A DNA stretch of 64,000 nucleotides from Roseovarius sp. S88 (GCF_037023735.1 NZ_CP146069.1:2707501-2771500); one strand, 5' to 3'; counted from the stretch's first letter, positions 17,996 to 29,034 are shown. The notes: a model not told the origin generated them from the letters alone. Program-made: numbers and translations.

Positions 17996-18583
17996 TCAGG
18001 ATATTTCGGCGAGGCGCGCCACATAGCGTGCCAGCGTGTCGATCTCCAGATTGACCTGATCCCCCACGGCCACACGACCCCAGGTCGTGACCTCTTTGGT
18101 GTGCGGAATAAAGTTGATCCCGAACACCAGACCCTCAACCTCATTCACAGTCAGAGACGTTCCGTTCAACGCCACCGACCCTTTGGGGGCGATGAACCGC
18201 GCGAGGCTATCGGGCGCGCGTAGGCTGACGCGGGTGCTGTCGCCTTCATCGCGGACCTCCACCACTTCGGCCAAGCCATCCACATGCCCTGACACAATAT
18301 GCCCGCCAAGCTCATCGCCGACGCGCAGAGCACGTTCAAGATTGACCGTACGCCCCGCCGCCCATGTGCCGAGATTGGTCTTCGACACGGTCTCAGCCGA
18401 GACATCCACGTCAAACCAATCCGCGCCCTTGGCCACCACGGTCAGGCACACTCCATCACAGGCGATCGACGCGCCGATATCGACGCCACTCATGTTATAG
18501 CGTGTGGCGATGCGGGCCCGCAGATCACCGCGTTGCTCAACCTGCCGGATTTCTCCCATATCGGTCACAATGCCTGTAAACAT
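17996..18583 (-). CDS. ribE: Riboflavin synthase alpha chain
   Basis: A 195-residue enzyme that dismutates two 6,7-dimethyl-8-ribityllumazines to riboflavin and a pyrimidine. It opens with the diagnostic MFTGIV; the frame extends 20 codons further upstream without the family motif, so the Met at 18583 is chosen. Two lumazine-binding repeats are visible (about 1-97 and 98-195), each with a VALNG/GVCLTV-type motif and an H-x-V-x-G-H-V-type segment. It is on the same strand as ribD and nrdR, but the plus-strand capsule genes lie between. It converges with the epimerase gene, 10 bases apart. No FMN riboswitch is apparent upstream. Confidence 0.95.
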   Translation of the reverse strand: MFTGIVTDMGEIRQVEQRGDLRARIATRYNMSGVDIGASIACDGVCLTVVAKGADWFDVDVSAETVSKTNLGTWAAGRTVNLERALRVGDELGGHIVSGHVDGLAEVVEVRDEGDSTRVSLRAPDSLARFIAPKGSVALNGTSLTVNEVEGLVFGINFIPHTKEVTTWGRVAVGDQVNLEIDTLARYVARLAEIS

Positions 18584-18673
18584 CGCATGTCTCCCAACTT
18601 GCCCCTTTGCACCTAAAGCGCGGGAACTGGCATGACAAGACATGTTGACAGGTAAACACCCATGGATTCAGCC

Positions 18674-18688
18674 TTAATTTTGCCTTAA
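18674..18688. promoter_or_regulatory. CtrA-type full site TTAA-N7-TTAA upstream of the capsule operon
   Basis: TTAA at 18674-18677 and TTAA at 18685-18688 are separated by exactly 7 bases (inside a GCCTTAAT direct repeat at 18671-18678 and 18682-18689). This matches the CtrA consensus of alphaproteobacteria. It lies 61-75 bases before the kpsS start and 91-105 bases before the divergent ribE start. Cell-cycle or motility-state control of capsule is the plausible meaning; binding is inferred. Confidence 0.55.
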
Positions 18689-18748
18689 TCCTGCTGTAAT
18701 AATGACAAAAATGAGCAGCGCGTGAAACGTGACAAGAGGCGAGTGTTT

Positions 18749-20041
18749 ATGAGTGTGCCGTCTGTAGGCCAACGAACCTTCCTGTTTTTGCAGGGTCCGC
18801 ACGGGCCCTTTTTCGCGCGTTTGGGCAATATGCTCAAACGAACCGGCGCGTCGGTTTGGCGCGTGGGGTTCAATGCCGGTGACGCGCTCTTCTGGCGCGA
18901 CAAGGACAGCTACATCCCTTTCAATGGCACGCAGACCGACTGGCGCCCCACGTTCCGAAACCTGGTGGCAGAAAAAGGCGTGACCGACATTGTCATTTAC
19001 GGCGACACGCGCCCCATCCACGCCCATGCCGTGCAGGAGGCCAAGGCGCTTGGTCTGGCTGTGCATGTCTTTGAAGAAGGGTATATGCGCCCCTATTGGG
19101 TGACTTATGAGCGTGGCGGCTCGAACGGGCATTCACGGCTGATGCATATGAGCGTGGACGATATGCGCACCGCCCTGAAGAATTCCGATATGGACAGCGC
19201 CCTGCCCCCGGCCTCCTGGGGCGATATGCGTCAGCACGTATTTTATGGCGCTGTATATCACGGCGCCGTTCTGCTTTTAAACGGAAACTACCGCAATTTC
19301 CGCCCGCATCGCGCGTTGAGCGTGGGACAGGAATTCAAGCTCTATCTCAAACGTCTGTTGCTGATGCCAGCCCAGGCGGTTGAACGCCGGATTGCGACCT
19401 CGCGCATTCGACACGGTGGGTTCCCCTACCACCTGGCCCTTTTACAGCTTGAGCATGACGCGTCGTTCCAGATGCATTCGCCCTTTTCGACGATGACCGA
19501 TTTTCTGGAAACGGTAACCGAAAGCTTTGCCAAGGGTGCGCCACAACATCACCATCTCGTGGTCAAAGCGCATCCTCTGGAAGACGGGCGCGCACCGATC
19601 CGGCCAGAGCTTAAGAGGTTGGCAAAAAAGCATAATATCGAAGATCGCGTGCACTATGTGCGTGGCGGTAAGCTGGCGCAGCTGCTGGATGAGGCGCGCA
19701 GCGCCGTGACGGTCAATTCCACAGCTGCGCAACAGGTTCTGTGGCGCGGCATTCCGCTTAAAACCTTTGGTCAGGCGGTCTATGCCAAGCCGGAATTCAC
19801 CTCAACCAAGCCCTTGCGCGATTTCTTTGCCGGAGCAGAGCGGCCGGATCGCAAAGCCTATGCCGACTACCGGCGCTATTTGCTGGAGACCAGTCAGGTG
19901 GCAGGCGGGTTTTATTCCGCACGCGGACGCCGGCAGCTTTTACGCCAGACGGTGGATATGATGCTGAGCGCCGATGATCCCTACGATGCGCTGGTCTCGG
20001 GCACCGCGGCACCCCGGCAACAGTTATATGTCGTAAAATAG
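18749..20041 (+). CDS. kpsS: Capsule polysaccharide biosynthesis protein, KpsS-like Kdo transferase
   Basis: A 430-residue glycosyltransferase of the KpsS/capsule-synthesis family. KpsS starts the beta-Kdo linker on lysophosphatidylglycerol that anchors group 2 capsules. Motifs include FLQGPHGPFFARL at the N-terminus, VFEEGYMRPYWVTYE (about residue 109), the VKAHPLEDG element (about 270) and TVNSTAAQQVLWRGIP (about 325). The start at 18749 is preferred because AGAGGCGAG precedes it; an in-frame GTG at 18722 would add 9 residues. Cytosolic face of the inner membrane. First gene of a kpsS-export-kpsC run with a CtrA-type site upstream. Confidence 0.85.
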   Translation: MSVPSVGQRTFLFLQGPHGPFFARLGNMLKRTGASVWRVGFNAGDALFWRDKDSYIPFNGTQTDWRPTFRNLVAEKGVTDIVIYGDTRPIHAHAVQEAKALGLAVHVFEEGYMRPYWVTYERGGSNGHSRLMHMSVDDMRTALKNSDMDSALPPASWGDMRQHVFYGAVYHGAVLLLNGNYRNFRPHRALSVGQEFKLYLKRLLLMPAQAVERRIATSRIRHGGFPYHLALLQLEHDASFQMHSPFSTMTDFLETVTESFAKGAPQHHHLVVKAHPLEDGRAPIRPELKRLAKKHNIEDRVHYVRGGKLAQLLDEARSAVTVNSTAAQQVLWRGIPLKTFGQAVYAKPEFTSTKPLRDFFAGAERPDRKAYADYRRYLLETSQVAGGFYSARGRRQLLRQTVDMMLSADDPYDALVSGTAAPRQQLYVVK

Positions 20042-20137
20042 CCGACGCAGCGGCACAGGCTGGATTTTTTCAAAAGACCCCATTACCTTAGGCGAAAATA
20101 CTGAGGCAGTAAAAAAACAGGTCGAGGAGACCGGGCA

Positions 20138-21286
20138 GTGAAAATCCAATCCAAACGATGGGCGAAGTCCGTCGCTATTGTGCTTGTGGCGAGCACCGTG
20201 GCGTCCTGTGGCGTCTTGCCCCGCTCTGGCCCGAACAAGAGCGAAATCTTTGCAGGCTCGGTGCAGCAATCCGGCGACGCCTTTGTTGTCAGCGTAAATG
20301 ACCGGGTGACACGGGCCACCGCTGTGCAGCCAACACTGGGCTTTTCGGATGAGTTCAAAAATGCAGGTCTTGTCGGCTCTGACACAATTCGCCCCGGCGA
20401 TACGCTGGGCCTGACCATCTGGGAAAACGTCGATGACGGTCTTTTGGCTGGAGAAGGTGTGAACCAGACTGTCCTGCAAGAGGTGCAGGTGGATGGTGCG
20501 GGCTTTATCTTTGTGCCCTACGCAGGGCGCATTCGCGCGGCAGGCAACACGCCCGAGGCCATTCGCCGTGTGATCACATCAAAGCTGGATGAGCAGACAC
20601 CCGATCCGCAGGTCGAGGTGCGCCGCCTTGCGGGTGATGGGGCATCCGTGTCTCTGATTGGTTCTGTGGGCGGTCAGGGAGTCTATCCCATCGAGCGCCC
20701 GACGCGGACCTTGTCGACCATGCTGGCCAATGCCGGTGGCGTGACAATCCAGCCTGAGATTGCGCAAGTCACTGTTATTCGGGGCAATATGCGCTCTAAA
20801 GTGTGGTTCCAGGATCTGTTCAATCACCCCAATTTCGACATCGCCCTGCGCGATGGCGACCGCATTCTTGTCGAAGAAGACACCCGCGCCTTTACCGCTT
20901 TGGGGGCCACAGGAGGTCAGGCCCGCCTGCCCTTCCCGTCTCCTACCATATCCGCCGTGGAAGCACTGGCACAGGTGGGTGGTCTGAACACCAACACGGC
21001 TGATCCCACCGGTGTCTTCGTGATGCGCAACGAGCCTGCCGAGATTGCCAATCAGGTGCTGGGCCGGACCGATCTGATCGGGGCGCAGCGTGTGGTCTAT
21101 GTGCTTGACCTGACACAACCGAACGGGCTTTTCATGGCGCGTGACTTTGCCATTCGCGACGAGGACACGCTTTACGTGACAGAGGCGCCATTCACCCAAT
21201 GGAGCAAGGTGATCAGCGCATTGACAGGTACGTTGGGCGCTGTGGGATCTGTCTCGACCGCAGGCGATACGCTTAGCGGCAACTAA
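20138..21286 (+). CDS. Outer-membrane polysaccharide export (OPX) lipoprotein, Wza/KpsD type
   Basis: A 382-residue polysaccharide biosynthesis/export protein. The N-terminus is a lipoprotein signal peptide with lipobox VASC (Cys at residue 23). A poly-export domain follows (about residues 85-170: SDTIRPGDTLGLTIWENVDDG in adjoining stretches, VPYAGRIRAAG) and then SLBB-like beta-grasp repeats (VSLIGSVGGQGVYPI; ALGATGGQARLPFP). It would form the periplasm-to-outer-membrane channel for capsule. No KpsE/M/T transporter genes are in the window. The stop shares one base with the kpsC start (TAATG), so the two are coupled. Confidence 0.88.
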   Translation: MKIQSKRWAKSVAIVLVASTVASCGVLPRSGPNKSEIFAGSVQQSGDAFVVSVNDRVTRATAVQPTLGFSDEFKNAGLVGSDTIRPGDTLGLTIWENVDDGLLAGEGVNQTVLQEVQVDGAGFIFVPYAGRIRAAGNTPEAIRRVITSKLDEQTPDPQVEVRRLAGDGASVSLIGSVGGQGVYPIERPTRTLSTMLANAGGVTIQPEIAQVTVIRGNMRSKVWFQDLFNHPNFDIALRDGDRILVEEDTRAFTALGATGGQARLPFPSPTISAVEALAQVGGLNTNTADPTGVFVMRNEPAEIANQVLGRTDLIGAQRVVYVLDLTQPNGLFMARDFAIRDEDTLYVTEAPFTQWSKVISALTGTLGAVGSVSTAGDTLSGN

Positions 21287-23325
21287 TGCCACAACCAGAC
21301 ATCCAAGACCCCGCCCAAGACGCAAGACCTGGGCGGGTTGTCTATTTTAACGCAGGTTTTCTGCGCCAAAAGCAAATCCGCCGGATCATGGAACTCGCCG
21401 GGTTGCCCTTGCAGCTTGGCAAACCGGGGCCCGAGGACCAGATCGCCGTTTGGGGCCGTTCTCCCTATGCCCGGCGCGGCGAGGCTGTGGCCGAAGCCAC
21501 CGGCGCTGCGCTGATCAGGGTGGAAGACGCGTTTTTGCGATCCTTGCACCCCGGCCGCGACGGCGAGCCGCCACTGGGCCTAAACATCGACCATACCGGC
21601 GTGCATTTTGACTGTTCGGGGCCTTCTGATCTGGAAACCTTGCTAGCCACGCATCCACTGGATGACACCGCGCTGATGAACCGCGCACGCGCCGCCATTA
21701 CCCGGCTGCAAGAGGGTCATCTGACAAAATACAGCGGCTTTGCGCTGGATACCCCTGCACCTGAGCCGGGTTATGTGCTTGTGATCGATCAGACCCATGG
21801 TGATGCCTCGGTTGCGCATGGCAGGGCCGATGCAAATTCGTTCCGCGAAATGCTGTTTTGCGCACAAGAAGATCATCCGGGCGCGCGCATCCTGATCAAG
21901 ACCCATCCCGAAACGCTGGCAGGTCATCGTCCAGGTTACTTCAGTGCAGAGGACGAAACGGACCGGATTTCGCTTTTCACGGACCCGATCAGCCCCTGGA
22001 CGCTCTTTGAAGGAGCGATAGGTGTTTATACCGTGTCTTCGCAACTGGGTTTTGAGGCAATTTATGCCGACCACAAACCGCGTGTCTTTGGACAGCCGTT
22101 TTATGCAGGCTGGGGGCTAACGGAGGATCGTCACCCTCTGGAACTGGCCCGGCGCGGTCGAAACCTGAGCAAGGCACAACTCTTTGCTGCGGCGATGATC
22201 CTTTATCCGGTTTGGTACGATCCTTACCGGGATTGCCTGTGCGAGTTGGAAGATGTGATCGCAACGCTGGAAGCGCGAACCTGTGCCTGGCGTGAAGACC
22301 AAATCGGATGGGTCGCCACGGGTATGCGGCTATGGAAACGAAAGCCGCTGCAAAGGGTATTCGGATCACAAAAGAGCATTATTTTTCAGAATGATGCAGA
22401 GCGCGCCTCACGCAAAGCTTCTACCACAGGTCGCTCCCATATGGTCTGGGCCAGCCAAGCGGAAGCGGCCCCAGAGGCCACCCGCGTAGAAGACGGATTT
22501 CTGCGCTCACGCGGGTTAGGCGCGGAACTTGTCCCCGCCTTATCGTTGGTCTGCGATGATCTTGGGATTTACTACGATCCTTCCAGCGAAAGCCGCCTGG
22601 AACACTGGATTGCCAAGCGCGCAGAGCTGCGCCCGGATCAGGAGCGCCGCGCAGAACGTCTGATCGCGCGTATCTGCGAAGGGGGGCTGAGCAAATACAA
22701 TCTCTCTGGCGGTGCGCCGGACCTGCCTGAAGGACACCGTATTCTGGTGCCCGGGCAGGTCGAAGATGATGCGTCGATCCTCAAGGGGGCCGGTGACATC
22801 AACACCAATCTTGCTCTGCTGCAAAGGGTACGTGCTGACAATCCCGATGCCGTCGTGCTCTACAAACCTCACCCAGATGTCGAGGCAGGGCTGCGGGATG
22901 GGCAGGTGCCACAAGCCTCACTTGATGAACTTGGAGCCGTTGTTTTAGCCAAGACCGACCCGGATGCGGTTCTGAAAGAGGTTCAGGAGGTCTGGACCAT
23001 GACGTCGCTTATGGGATTTGAGGCGTTGCTCAGGGGGGTCCCGGTCACAACCACGGGCGCACCCTTCTATGCCGGTTGGGGGCTGACGAATGATCTAGGT
23101 GATGTCCCTGTCCGCCGAAGCGCGCGTCCCAATCTGCATGGGCTCGTGCATGCGGCCCTCATCGACTATCCGCGATACTTTGACCCGGTCACAGGTCAGG
23201 CCTGCCCGGTTGAGGTCGCCCTGGACCGGCTCGCCAAAGGCGACATCCCTCACCCCGGCGCCGCCAATCGGCTCTTGTCAAAGCTGCAAGGTGTGTTTGC
23301 GACCTATGCGGGGCTGTGGCGCTGA
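21286..23325 (+). CDS. kpsC: Capsule polysaccharide biosynthesis protein KpsC-like (two-domain Kdo transferase)
   Basis: A 679-residue protein with two homologous glycosyltransferase modules (about 1-335 and 350-670). Each carries the family elements: KTHPE and YKPHPD; TVSSQLGFEAIYADHK and TMTSLMGFEALLRGVP; and PFYAGWGLTED and PFYAGWGLTND. KpsC extends the Kdo linker of capsule with alternating beta linkages, one per module. The length matches E. coli KpsC. It is translationally coupled to the export lipoprotein. With KpsS it indicates an ABC-transporter-dependent capsule, although the transporter itself must be elsewhere. Confidence 0.9.
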   Translation: MPQPDIQDPAQDARPGRVVYFNAGFLRQKQIRRIMELAGLPLQLGKPGPEDQIAVWGRSPYARRGEAVAEATGAALIRVEDAFLRSLHPGRDGEPPLGLNIDHTGVHFDCSGPSDLETLLATHPLDDTALMNRARAAITRLQEGHLTKYSGFALDTPAPEPGYVLVIDQTHGDASVAHGRADANSFREMLFCAQEDHPGARILIKTHPETLAGHRPGYFSAEDETDRISLFTDPISPWTLFEGAIGVYTVSSQLGFEAIYADHKPRVFGQPFYAGWGLTEDRHPLELARRGRNLSKAQLFAAAMILYPVWYDPYRDCLCELEDVIATLEARTCAWREDQIGWVATGMRLWKRKPLQRVFGSQKSIIFQNDAERASRKASTTGRSHMVWASQAEAAPEATRVEDGFLRSRGLGAELVPALSLVCDDLGIYYDPSSESRLEHWIAKRAELRPDQERRAERLIARICEGGLSKYNLSGGAPDLPEGHRILVPGQVEDDASILKGAGDINTNLALLQRVRADNPDAVVLYKPHPDVEAGLRDGQVPQASLDELGAVVLAKTDPDAVLKEVQEVWTMTSLMGFEALLRGVPVTTTGAPFYAGWGLTNDLGDVPVRRSARPNLHGLVHAALIDYPRYFDPVTGQACPVEVALDRLAKGDIPHPGAANRLLSKLQGVFATYAGLWR

Positions 23326-23334
23326 TCTTGGGCG

Positions 23335-24378
23335 TCACTTGTAAAGCGCACGTTCCGCCGCCACCAAATCCGCCGCGCAGGATGAGATTTCCGCAATCTG
23401 TTCGGTTGTCGCCAACTCGCGTGTGTTGGCCTCCACCCGCGCCAAAGCCGCGCGGCGCAAGGTCATGATACGCGCCCTCGGGCTGTCCAAGAACTGCTGC
23501 TGCGAGATCAGGGACTGATAGGGAGTATCCACGCGGATGACCTCAAAATACCCGCCAGACAGAGCAAAAAACGCGAAGGCACAGGCACCCTTCTCTTGGG
23601 CACATGCCTCATTGCACAGATTTGCAATTGGCCTCGTCGACAAAGATTCAAGCACCCAATTTTCAACGTCAGAGCGGTATGCGTTGTCTAGAGATGCATT
23701 GCCAAAGCCGAACCCCAAGGCCAGAAAGCCCGCCATTGCAAAGGCATCTTGGTTGTCCGGGTTGATATCACTCTGATCCTTACCCGTGATCAGCCTAAGT
23801 GCCGCCAAACCATCACCCCGCGGTTCTGGGTCTCCGGAAAGATACCCCAAAAACGGGGCCAGTTCCTCTAGGATACGCCCGCTTTCAAGAAGCGCACGCT
23901 TTTGCTGAGGACTGCCGTAAAGCGCGACGACGCGCGTCGGATAGTCCGTCGCCTGACCTTCTCCGGCGTCCCAAAGGTCCTGAATGAGTTCCAAATCCGG
24001 TGTCGGGTGACGTGACTGCAGAAACCGCGCTGCCAGCTTATTACCACGCTCTGCTTCGACCTTGAGCCAGCTTTTGCCAAAAATTTCGTTCTGCGGCACC
24101 TGCCGGAAAAGCGCACGCCGCTCTGCCCCACTGAGCGAAAAGCGAAACGGGGATGGGCCCCGATCGAATGTTTCGATTCGGGCCAGCAAAATGCGTGCGT
24201 TTCTGTCTCCGGCCTGGGCCAAAACTGCGAGTGCCGGCAGGCTGTCACGGTCATTGCCTTGCAACCAAATTTCAACCGCCTCGTTGAAGCTGGTCTGCGC
24301 GGTTGCCGGTGCCGAGAGACTCAACAGGACCGGTCCTGCCAGTAAGCCAGCAAGGAGCAATGCGCGCAAAACCCTCAT
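23335..24378 (-). CDS. Putative periplasmic protein of unknown function
   Basis: A 347-residue protein with a clear Sec signal peptide (MRVLRALLLAGLLAGPVLL..., cleavage probably after ATAQ, about residue 28). The mature part is helical, with a repeating Ala-rich pattern (ALAVLAQAGDRNARILLARIE; GNKLAARFLQS; ALRLITG) that resembles Sel1/TPR-like repeats, and Cys pairs (NLCNEACAQEKGACAF) that may form disulfides. It starts 11 bases after ribD on the same strand, so it is probably the third gene of nrdR-ribD. Function not recognised. Confidence 0.75.
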   Translation of the reverse strand: MRVLRALLLAGLLAGPVLLSLSAPATAQTSFNEAVEIWLQGNDRDSLPALAVLAQAGDRNARILLARIETFDRGPSPFRFSLSGAERRALFRQVPQNEIFGKSWLKVEAERGNKLAARFLQSRHPTPDLELIQDLWDAGEGQATDYPTRVVALYGSPQQKRALLESGRILEELAPFLGYLSGDPEPRGDGLAALRLITGKDQSDINPDNQDAFAMAGFLALGFGFGNASLDNAYRSDVENWVLESLSTRPIANLCNEACAQEKGACAFAFFALSGGYFEVIRVDTPYQSLISQQQFLDSPRARIMTLRRAALARVEANTRELATTEQIAEISSCAADLVAAERALYK

Positions 24379-24389
24379 TTTTCCGTTCC

Positions 24390-25495
24390 CTATTCGCTCT
24401 CGTTTTGGGCGACCCAGCGATGCATGATATCACCACCAACAGCACGGCTTTCCACCAATCGAAAGCGCCGTGCTTTGTCCAGCCGATCCAGTCCCAGCGC
24501 CCCCACGCCAGGCCGTCCTTCAGCCCCGATGGCAAGACCTGCAGTGAAGCCCACCAATTCGTCCACCAGCCCCTCGGCCAGAAGTGAGGCGGCCAATGCG
24601 CCGCCCCCTCGCAGAACACGCGCGTCAGCCCTTTTTGGCCAAGCGCCATCAAAACTGATGTCAGATTGAGCTGTCTGCCGGTCAATTGACAAGTCAAAAG
24701 TTCGGCCCCGACGCCATTCCATGCCTCGACCAAAGATGCATCAGCATCCGGTCCGTGACATAGCCAGACAGGCACCTCACGAGCGGTCCGTGCCAGATTG
24801 CTCATGAGCGGCAGATCGAGGCGACGAGAGACGGCGACGCGCACAGGTTGATGTGCCATGCCGAGATCTCTTGCGGTTAAAGACGGGTCATCGGCTCGCA
24901 CCGTGCCCGCACCCACCATCACCGCATCGTGGCGCGCGCGCATGGCATGCACCCACCGCCGGGCTTGAGGGCCCGTGATCCACTGGCTATGTCCGCTTGC
25001 AGTGGCAATCCGACCATCAAACGATGTGGCCAGTTTCAGTGTCACCCAAGGCCGCCCCAAACGCACCCGCGTCAGGAATCCGGACAGCGCGTCCTCTGCC
25101 TCGGCTGCCAAAAGTCCGGGTTCAACGACCACTCCCGCGGCGCGCAATGCGTTAAACCCGCCGCCAGACACATTTGGATGGGGATCCTCAATGGGCGAAA
25201 CGACGCGCGCGATACCCGCCTCAATCAGCGCATCTGCGCAAGGCGGTGTTTGACCATGGTGGCAACAGGGTTCAAGGCTGACATAGGCCGTGGCACCGCG
25301 CGTCGCAGTGCCAGCCTGATCTAGCGCTGCTCGCTCAGCATGAGGTCGTCCTCCGGGCGCAGTGCGCCCACGGCCTACGATGCGCCCGTCTTTGACGATC
25401 ACACAGCCGACACTTGGATTGGGCCAACATGTGCCGGTACCCTGACGCGCGAGCGCCAGAGCCAGCTTTAGAAACCGGATGTCGGCCTCGTGCAC
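24390..25495 (-). pseudogene. ribD: ribD (bifunctional deaminase/reductase) with a one-base frameshift
   Basis: RibD deaminates and then reduces the pyrimidine intermediate of riboflavin synthesis. The N-terminal deaminase is intact: HAE (GGRPHAERAALD) and the zinc motif PCCHHGQTPPC. The reductase continues (LKLATSFDGRIATASG, DAVMVGAGTVRADDP) to VFCEG. There the frame changes: the true C-terminus (GGALAASLLAEGLVDE through GGDIMHRWVAQNESE) is in the neighbouring minus-strand frame. One extra base in the C5 run 24604-24608 (G5 on the coding strand) would restore a 368-residue protein of normal length. Without it, translation runs on to 24272 as about 407 residues with a nonsense tail overlapping the next gene. 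Either a sequencing/assembly error or a real lesion. Confidence 0.85.
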
Positions 25496-25500
25496 GTGAC

Positions 25501-25971
25501 CTAAGTTTCCTCTGGAGCGGTGTTCGGACGCAGTTCGCTAACGAACTTGTCGAAATCATCTGCGGCCTGGAAGTTCTTGTAAACACTGGCAAATCTCACA
25601 TAAGCCACTGTATCGATCCGCGCCAGGCTTTCCATGACGATCTCGCCCACGGTCTTTGACGGGATGTCCGTCTCACCCAGCGACTCCAATCGCCGGACGA
25701 TGCCCGAGATCATTTGCTCGACACGTTCAGGTTCCACCGGGCGCTTCTGCAGCGCGATGCGGATCGAGCGTTCCAGCTTGTCGCGGTCAAAATCCTCACG
25801 GCGTCCATTGGATTTAACCACCACCAGGTCACGCAGCTGTACGCGCTCATAGGTGGTGAACCGTCCCCCGCAGGCCGGACAAAACCGCCGCCGCCGGATC
25901 GAAACGTGATCCTCCGCAGGCCGCGAATCCTTTACCTGAGTGTCAATATTTCCGCAAAACGGGCAGCGCAT
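25501..25971 (-). CDS. nrdR: Transcriptional repressor NrdR
   Basis: A 156-residue repressor of ribonucleotide reductase genes. The N-terminal zinc ribbon has CPFC (3-6) and CPAC (31-34) with [18 protein letters not shown] following; an ATP-cone domain (about 49-139) senses ATP/dATP. Length and order match the family. It ends 5 bases before the ribD start, the common alphaproteobacterial nrdR-ribD pairing. Confidence 0.97.
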   Translation of the reverse strand: MRCPFCGNIDTQVKDSRPAEDHVSIRRRRFCPACGGRFTTYERVQLRDLVVVKSNGRREDFDRDKLERSIRIALQKRPVEPERVEQMISGIVRRLESLGETDIPSKTVGEIVMESLARIDTVAYVRFASVYKNFQAADDFDKFVSELRPNTAPEET

Positions 25972-26076
25972 CGGCCGTTCCCCTTTTCTTCTCTGCCTCT
26001 GTCGATCATGGGTCTGCTGCCCAAGTATCTACCGTGACTATAGGGCGTCCGCAAAGTTTTGGGTAGAGGGGAAATG

Positions 26077-26101
26077 AAACCGCTGCATGTTGCGGTTTTT
26101 T
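26077..26101. terminator. Hairpin terminator, possibly bidirectional, after yjbQ
   Basis: AAACCGC (26077-26083) and GCGGTTT (26092-26098) pair around an 8-base loop. A T6 run (26096-26101) makes it a canonical Rho-independent terminator on the plus strand. On the minus strand it directly follows the yjbQ stop at 26109 and has only a short T-rich tail. It separates yjbQ from nrdR. Confidence 0.6.
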
Positions 26102-26108
26102 GGTCATG

Positions 26109-26531
26109 TCAGGGGCATAAATGCGCGGCAATCTCACGTGAATGCGGCCTGTCGCGGTGCTCAAAAAGGTAAACCCCCTGCCATGTACCCAAGGTCAGAC
26201 GCCCGTCTACCACCGGAATACTAAGGCTCACCGGCATCATCGCCGCCTTGATATGCGCAGGCATATCATCGGGGCCTTCATAGGTGTGGGTGAGGTAAGA
26301 CATGCTAGGATCTGTGGTGGGCGGTACCAGTCGGGAAAAGTAATTCCGCAGATCGGTCTGCACCTCAGGATCGGCGTTTTCCTGAATAAGCAGGCTCGCC
26401 GAGGTGTGACGGATGAAGAGGGTGAGCAGGCCGGTGGAAATCCCCTGCTCCGCCACCCAGCCTGTCACCTCGCGGGTGAATTCATAAAGACCCTGGCCGT
26501 GGGTTGAGATCGTGAAGGTGGTTTGGGGCAT
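26109..26531 (-). CDS. yjbQ: YjbQ family protein (secondary thiamine-phosphate synthase-like)
   Basis: A 140-residue protein of the conserved YjbQ/UPF0047 family, with weak reported thiamine-phosphate synthase activity but unsettled cellular role. The hallmark HTSASLLIQENADPEV (about residue 43) is present, as are GTWQGVYLFEHRD and the closing metal-binding His residues. Start chosen at MPQTTFTI; a Met 5 codons upstream is in frame but less typical. It is followed by a hairpin terminator, so it is a single-gene unit or the last gene after the DUF1294 gene. Confidence 0.88.
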   Translation of the reverse strand: MPQTTFTISTHGQGLYEFTREVTGWVAEQGISTGLLTLFIRHTSASLLIQENADPEVQTDLRNYFSRLVPPTTDPSMSYLTHTYEGPDDMPAHIKAAMMPVSLSIPVVDGRLTLGTWQGVYLFEHRDRPHSREIAAHLCP

Positions 26532-26586
26532 GGGGCACTTTCTCATTTTACCCGAACGCAGAATTCCAACTCATCCAAGCGTACGT

Positions 26587-26907
26587 TTACAACAGTAAGT
26601 TGCCCAGAACGAACAAGGCTCGTTCTCTCAAAGGCGGAACAATAGCGACCAGATACAAAATAGTGTTCCAGCACACCAAAGCATTCAGAGAAGACCGAAA
26701 TGGCTCTTTGGACGTTTTGTGCCTGCATACCCATTGAGCATACTTGCCGCCCAACGCACCACCAAGAAAAGCCCAAGTCAACAATGTATTCTCCGACACG
26801 CGCCAGCTATGCCTTTGTGCGCAGCGTTTGTCCCAAGCCATTAAAAGCGCGCACACGCTGCATGTTATCTGGAACCAGATAACGACTACAACAAATGGAG
26901 TAATCAC
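26587..26907 (-). CDS. DUF1294 family small membrane protein
   Basis: A 106-residue protein with about three hydrophobic segments (residues 5-22, 42-55, 80-104). It contains the DUF1294 signature: MAWDKRCAQ, WRVSENTLL, FLGGALGG, then CRHKTSKEPF. The function of the family is unknown. It lies 27 bases downstream of rpoD on the same strand. The gene is lower in GC than its neighbours, which hints at later acquisition. Confidence 0.75.
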   Translation of the reverse strand: MITPFVVVVIWFQITCSVCALLMAWDKRCAQRHSWRVSENTLLTWAFLGGALGGKYAQWVCRHKTSKEPFRSSLNALVCWNTILYLVAIVPPLRERALFVLGNLLL

Positions 26908-26934
26908 ACCGAAGTCCGAACCAACAACAGCGCC

Positions 26935-28920
<1,986 letters not shown>

Positions 28921-28949
28921 TCAGCTCTCCTGCATCCCGTTGCACAAGG

Positions 28950-28993
28950 GTGATTCGCGTATTCCGAATCAACAGTGCGAATGAGTGATTCGC
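28950..28993. promoter_or_regulatory. GATTCGC repeats in the rpoD leader
   Basis: GTGATTCGC occurs at 28950-28958 and again at 28985-28993. GATTCG (28952-28957) also pairs with CGAATC (28965-28970) around a 7-base loop. The cluster lies 30-73 bases upstream of the rpoD start and may be a binding site or leader structure for independent rpoD transcription. Seen in sequence; no regulator is assigned. Confidence 0.35.
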
Positions 28994-29034
28994 AAACAGA
29001 TATCCCTTATTTTTCGAATAATCCTAGCGAATCG

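Noticed and set aside
18584..18748. FMN riboswitch upstream of ribE
   Set aside because: Looked for the conserved RFN-element blocks on the minus strand and did not find them; the region instead holds the CtrA-type site.
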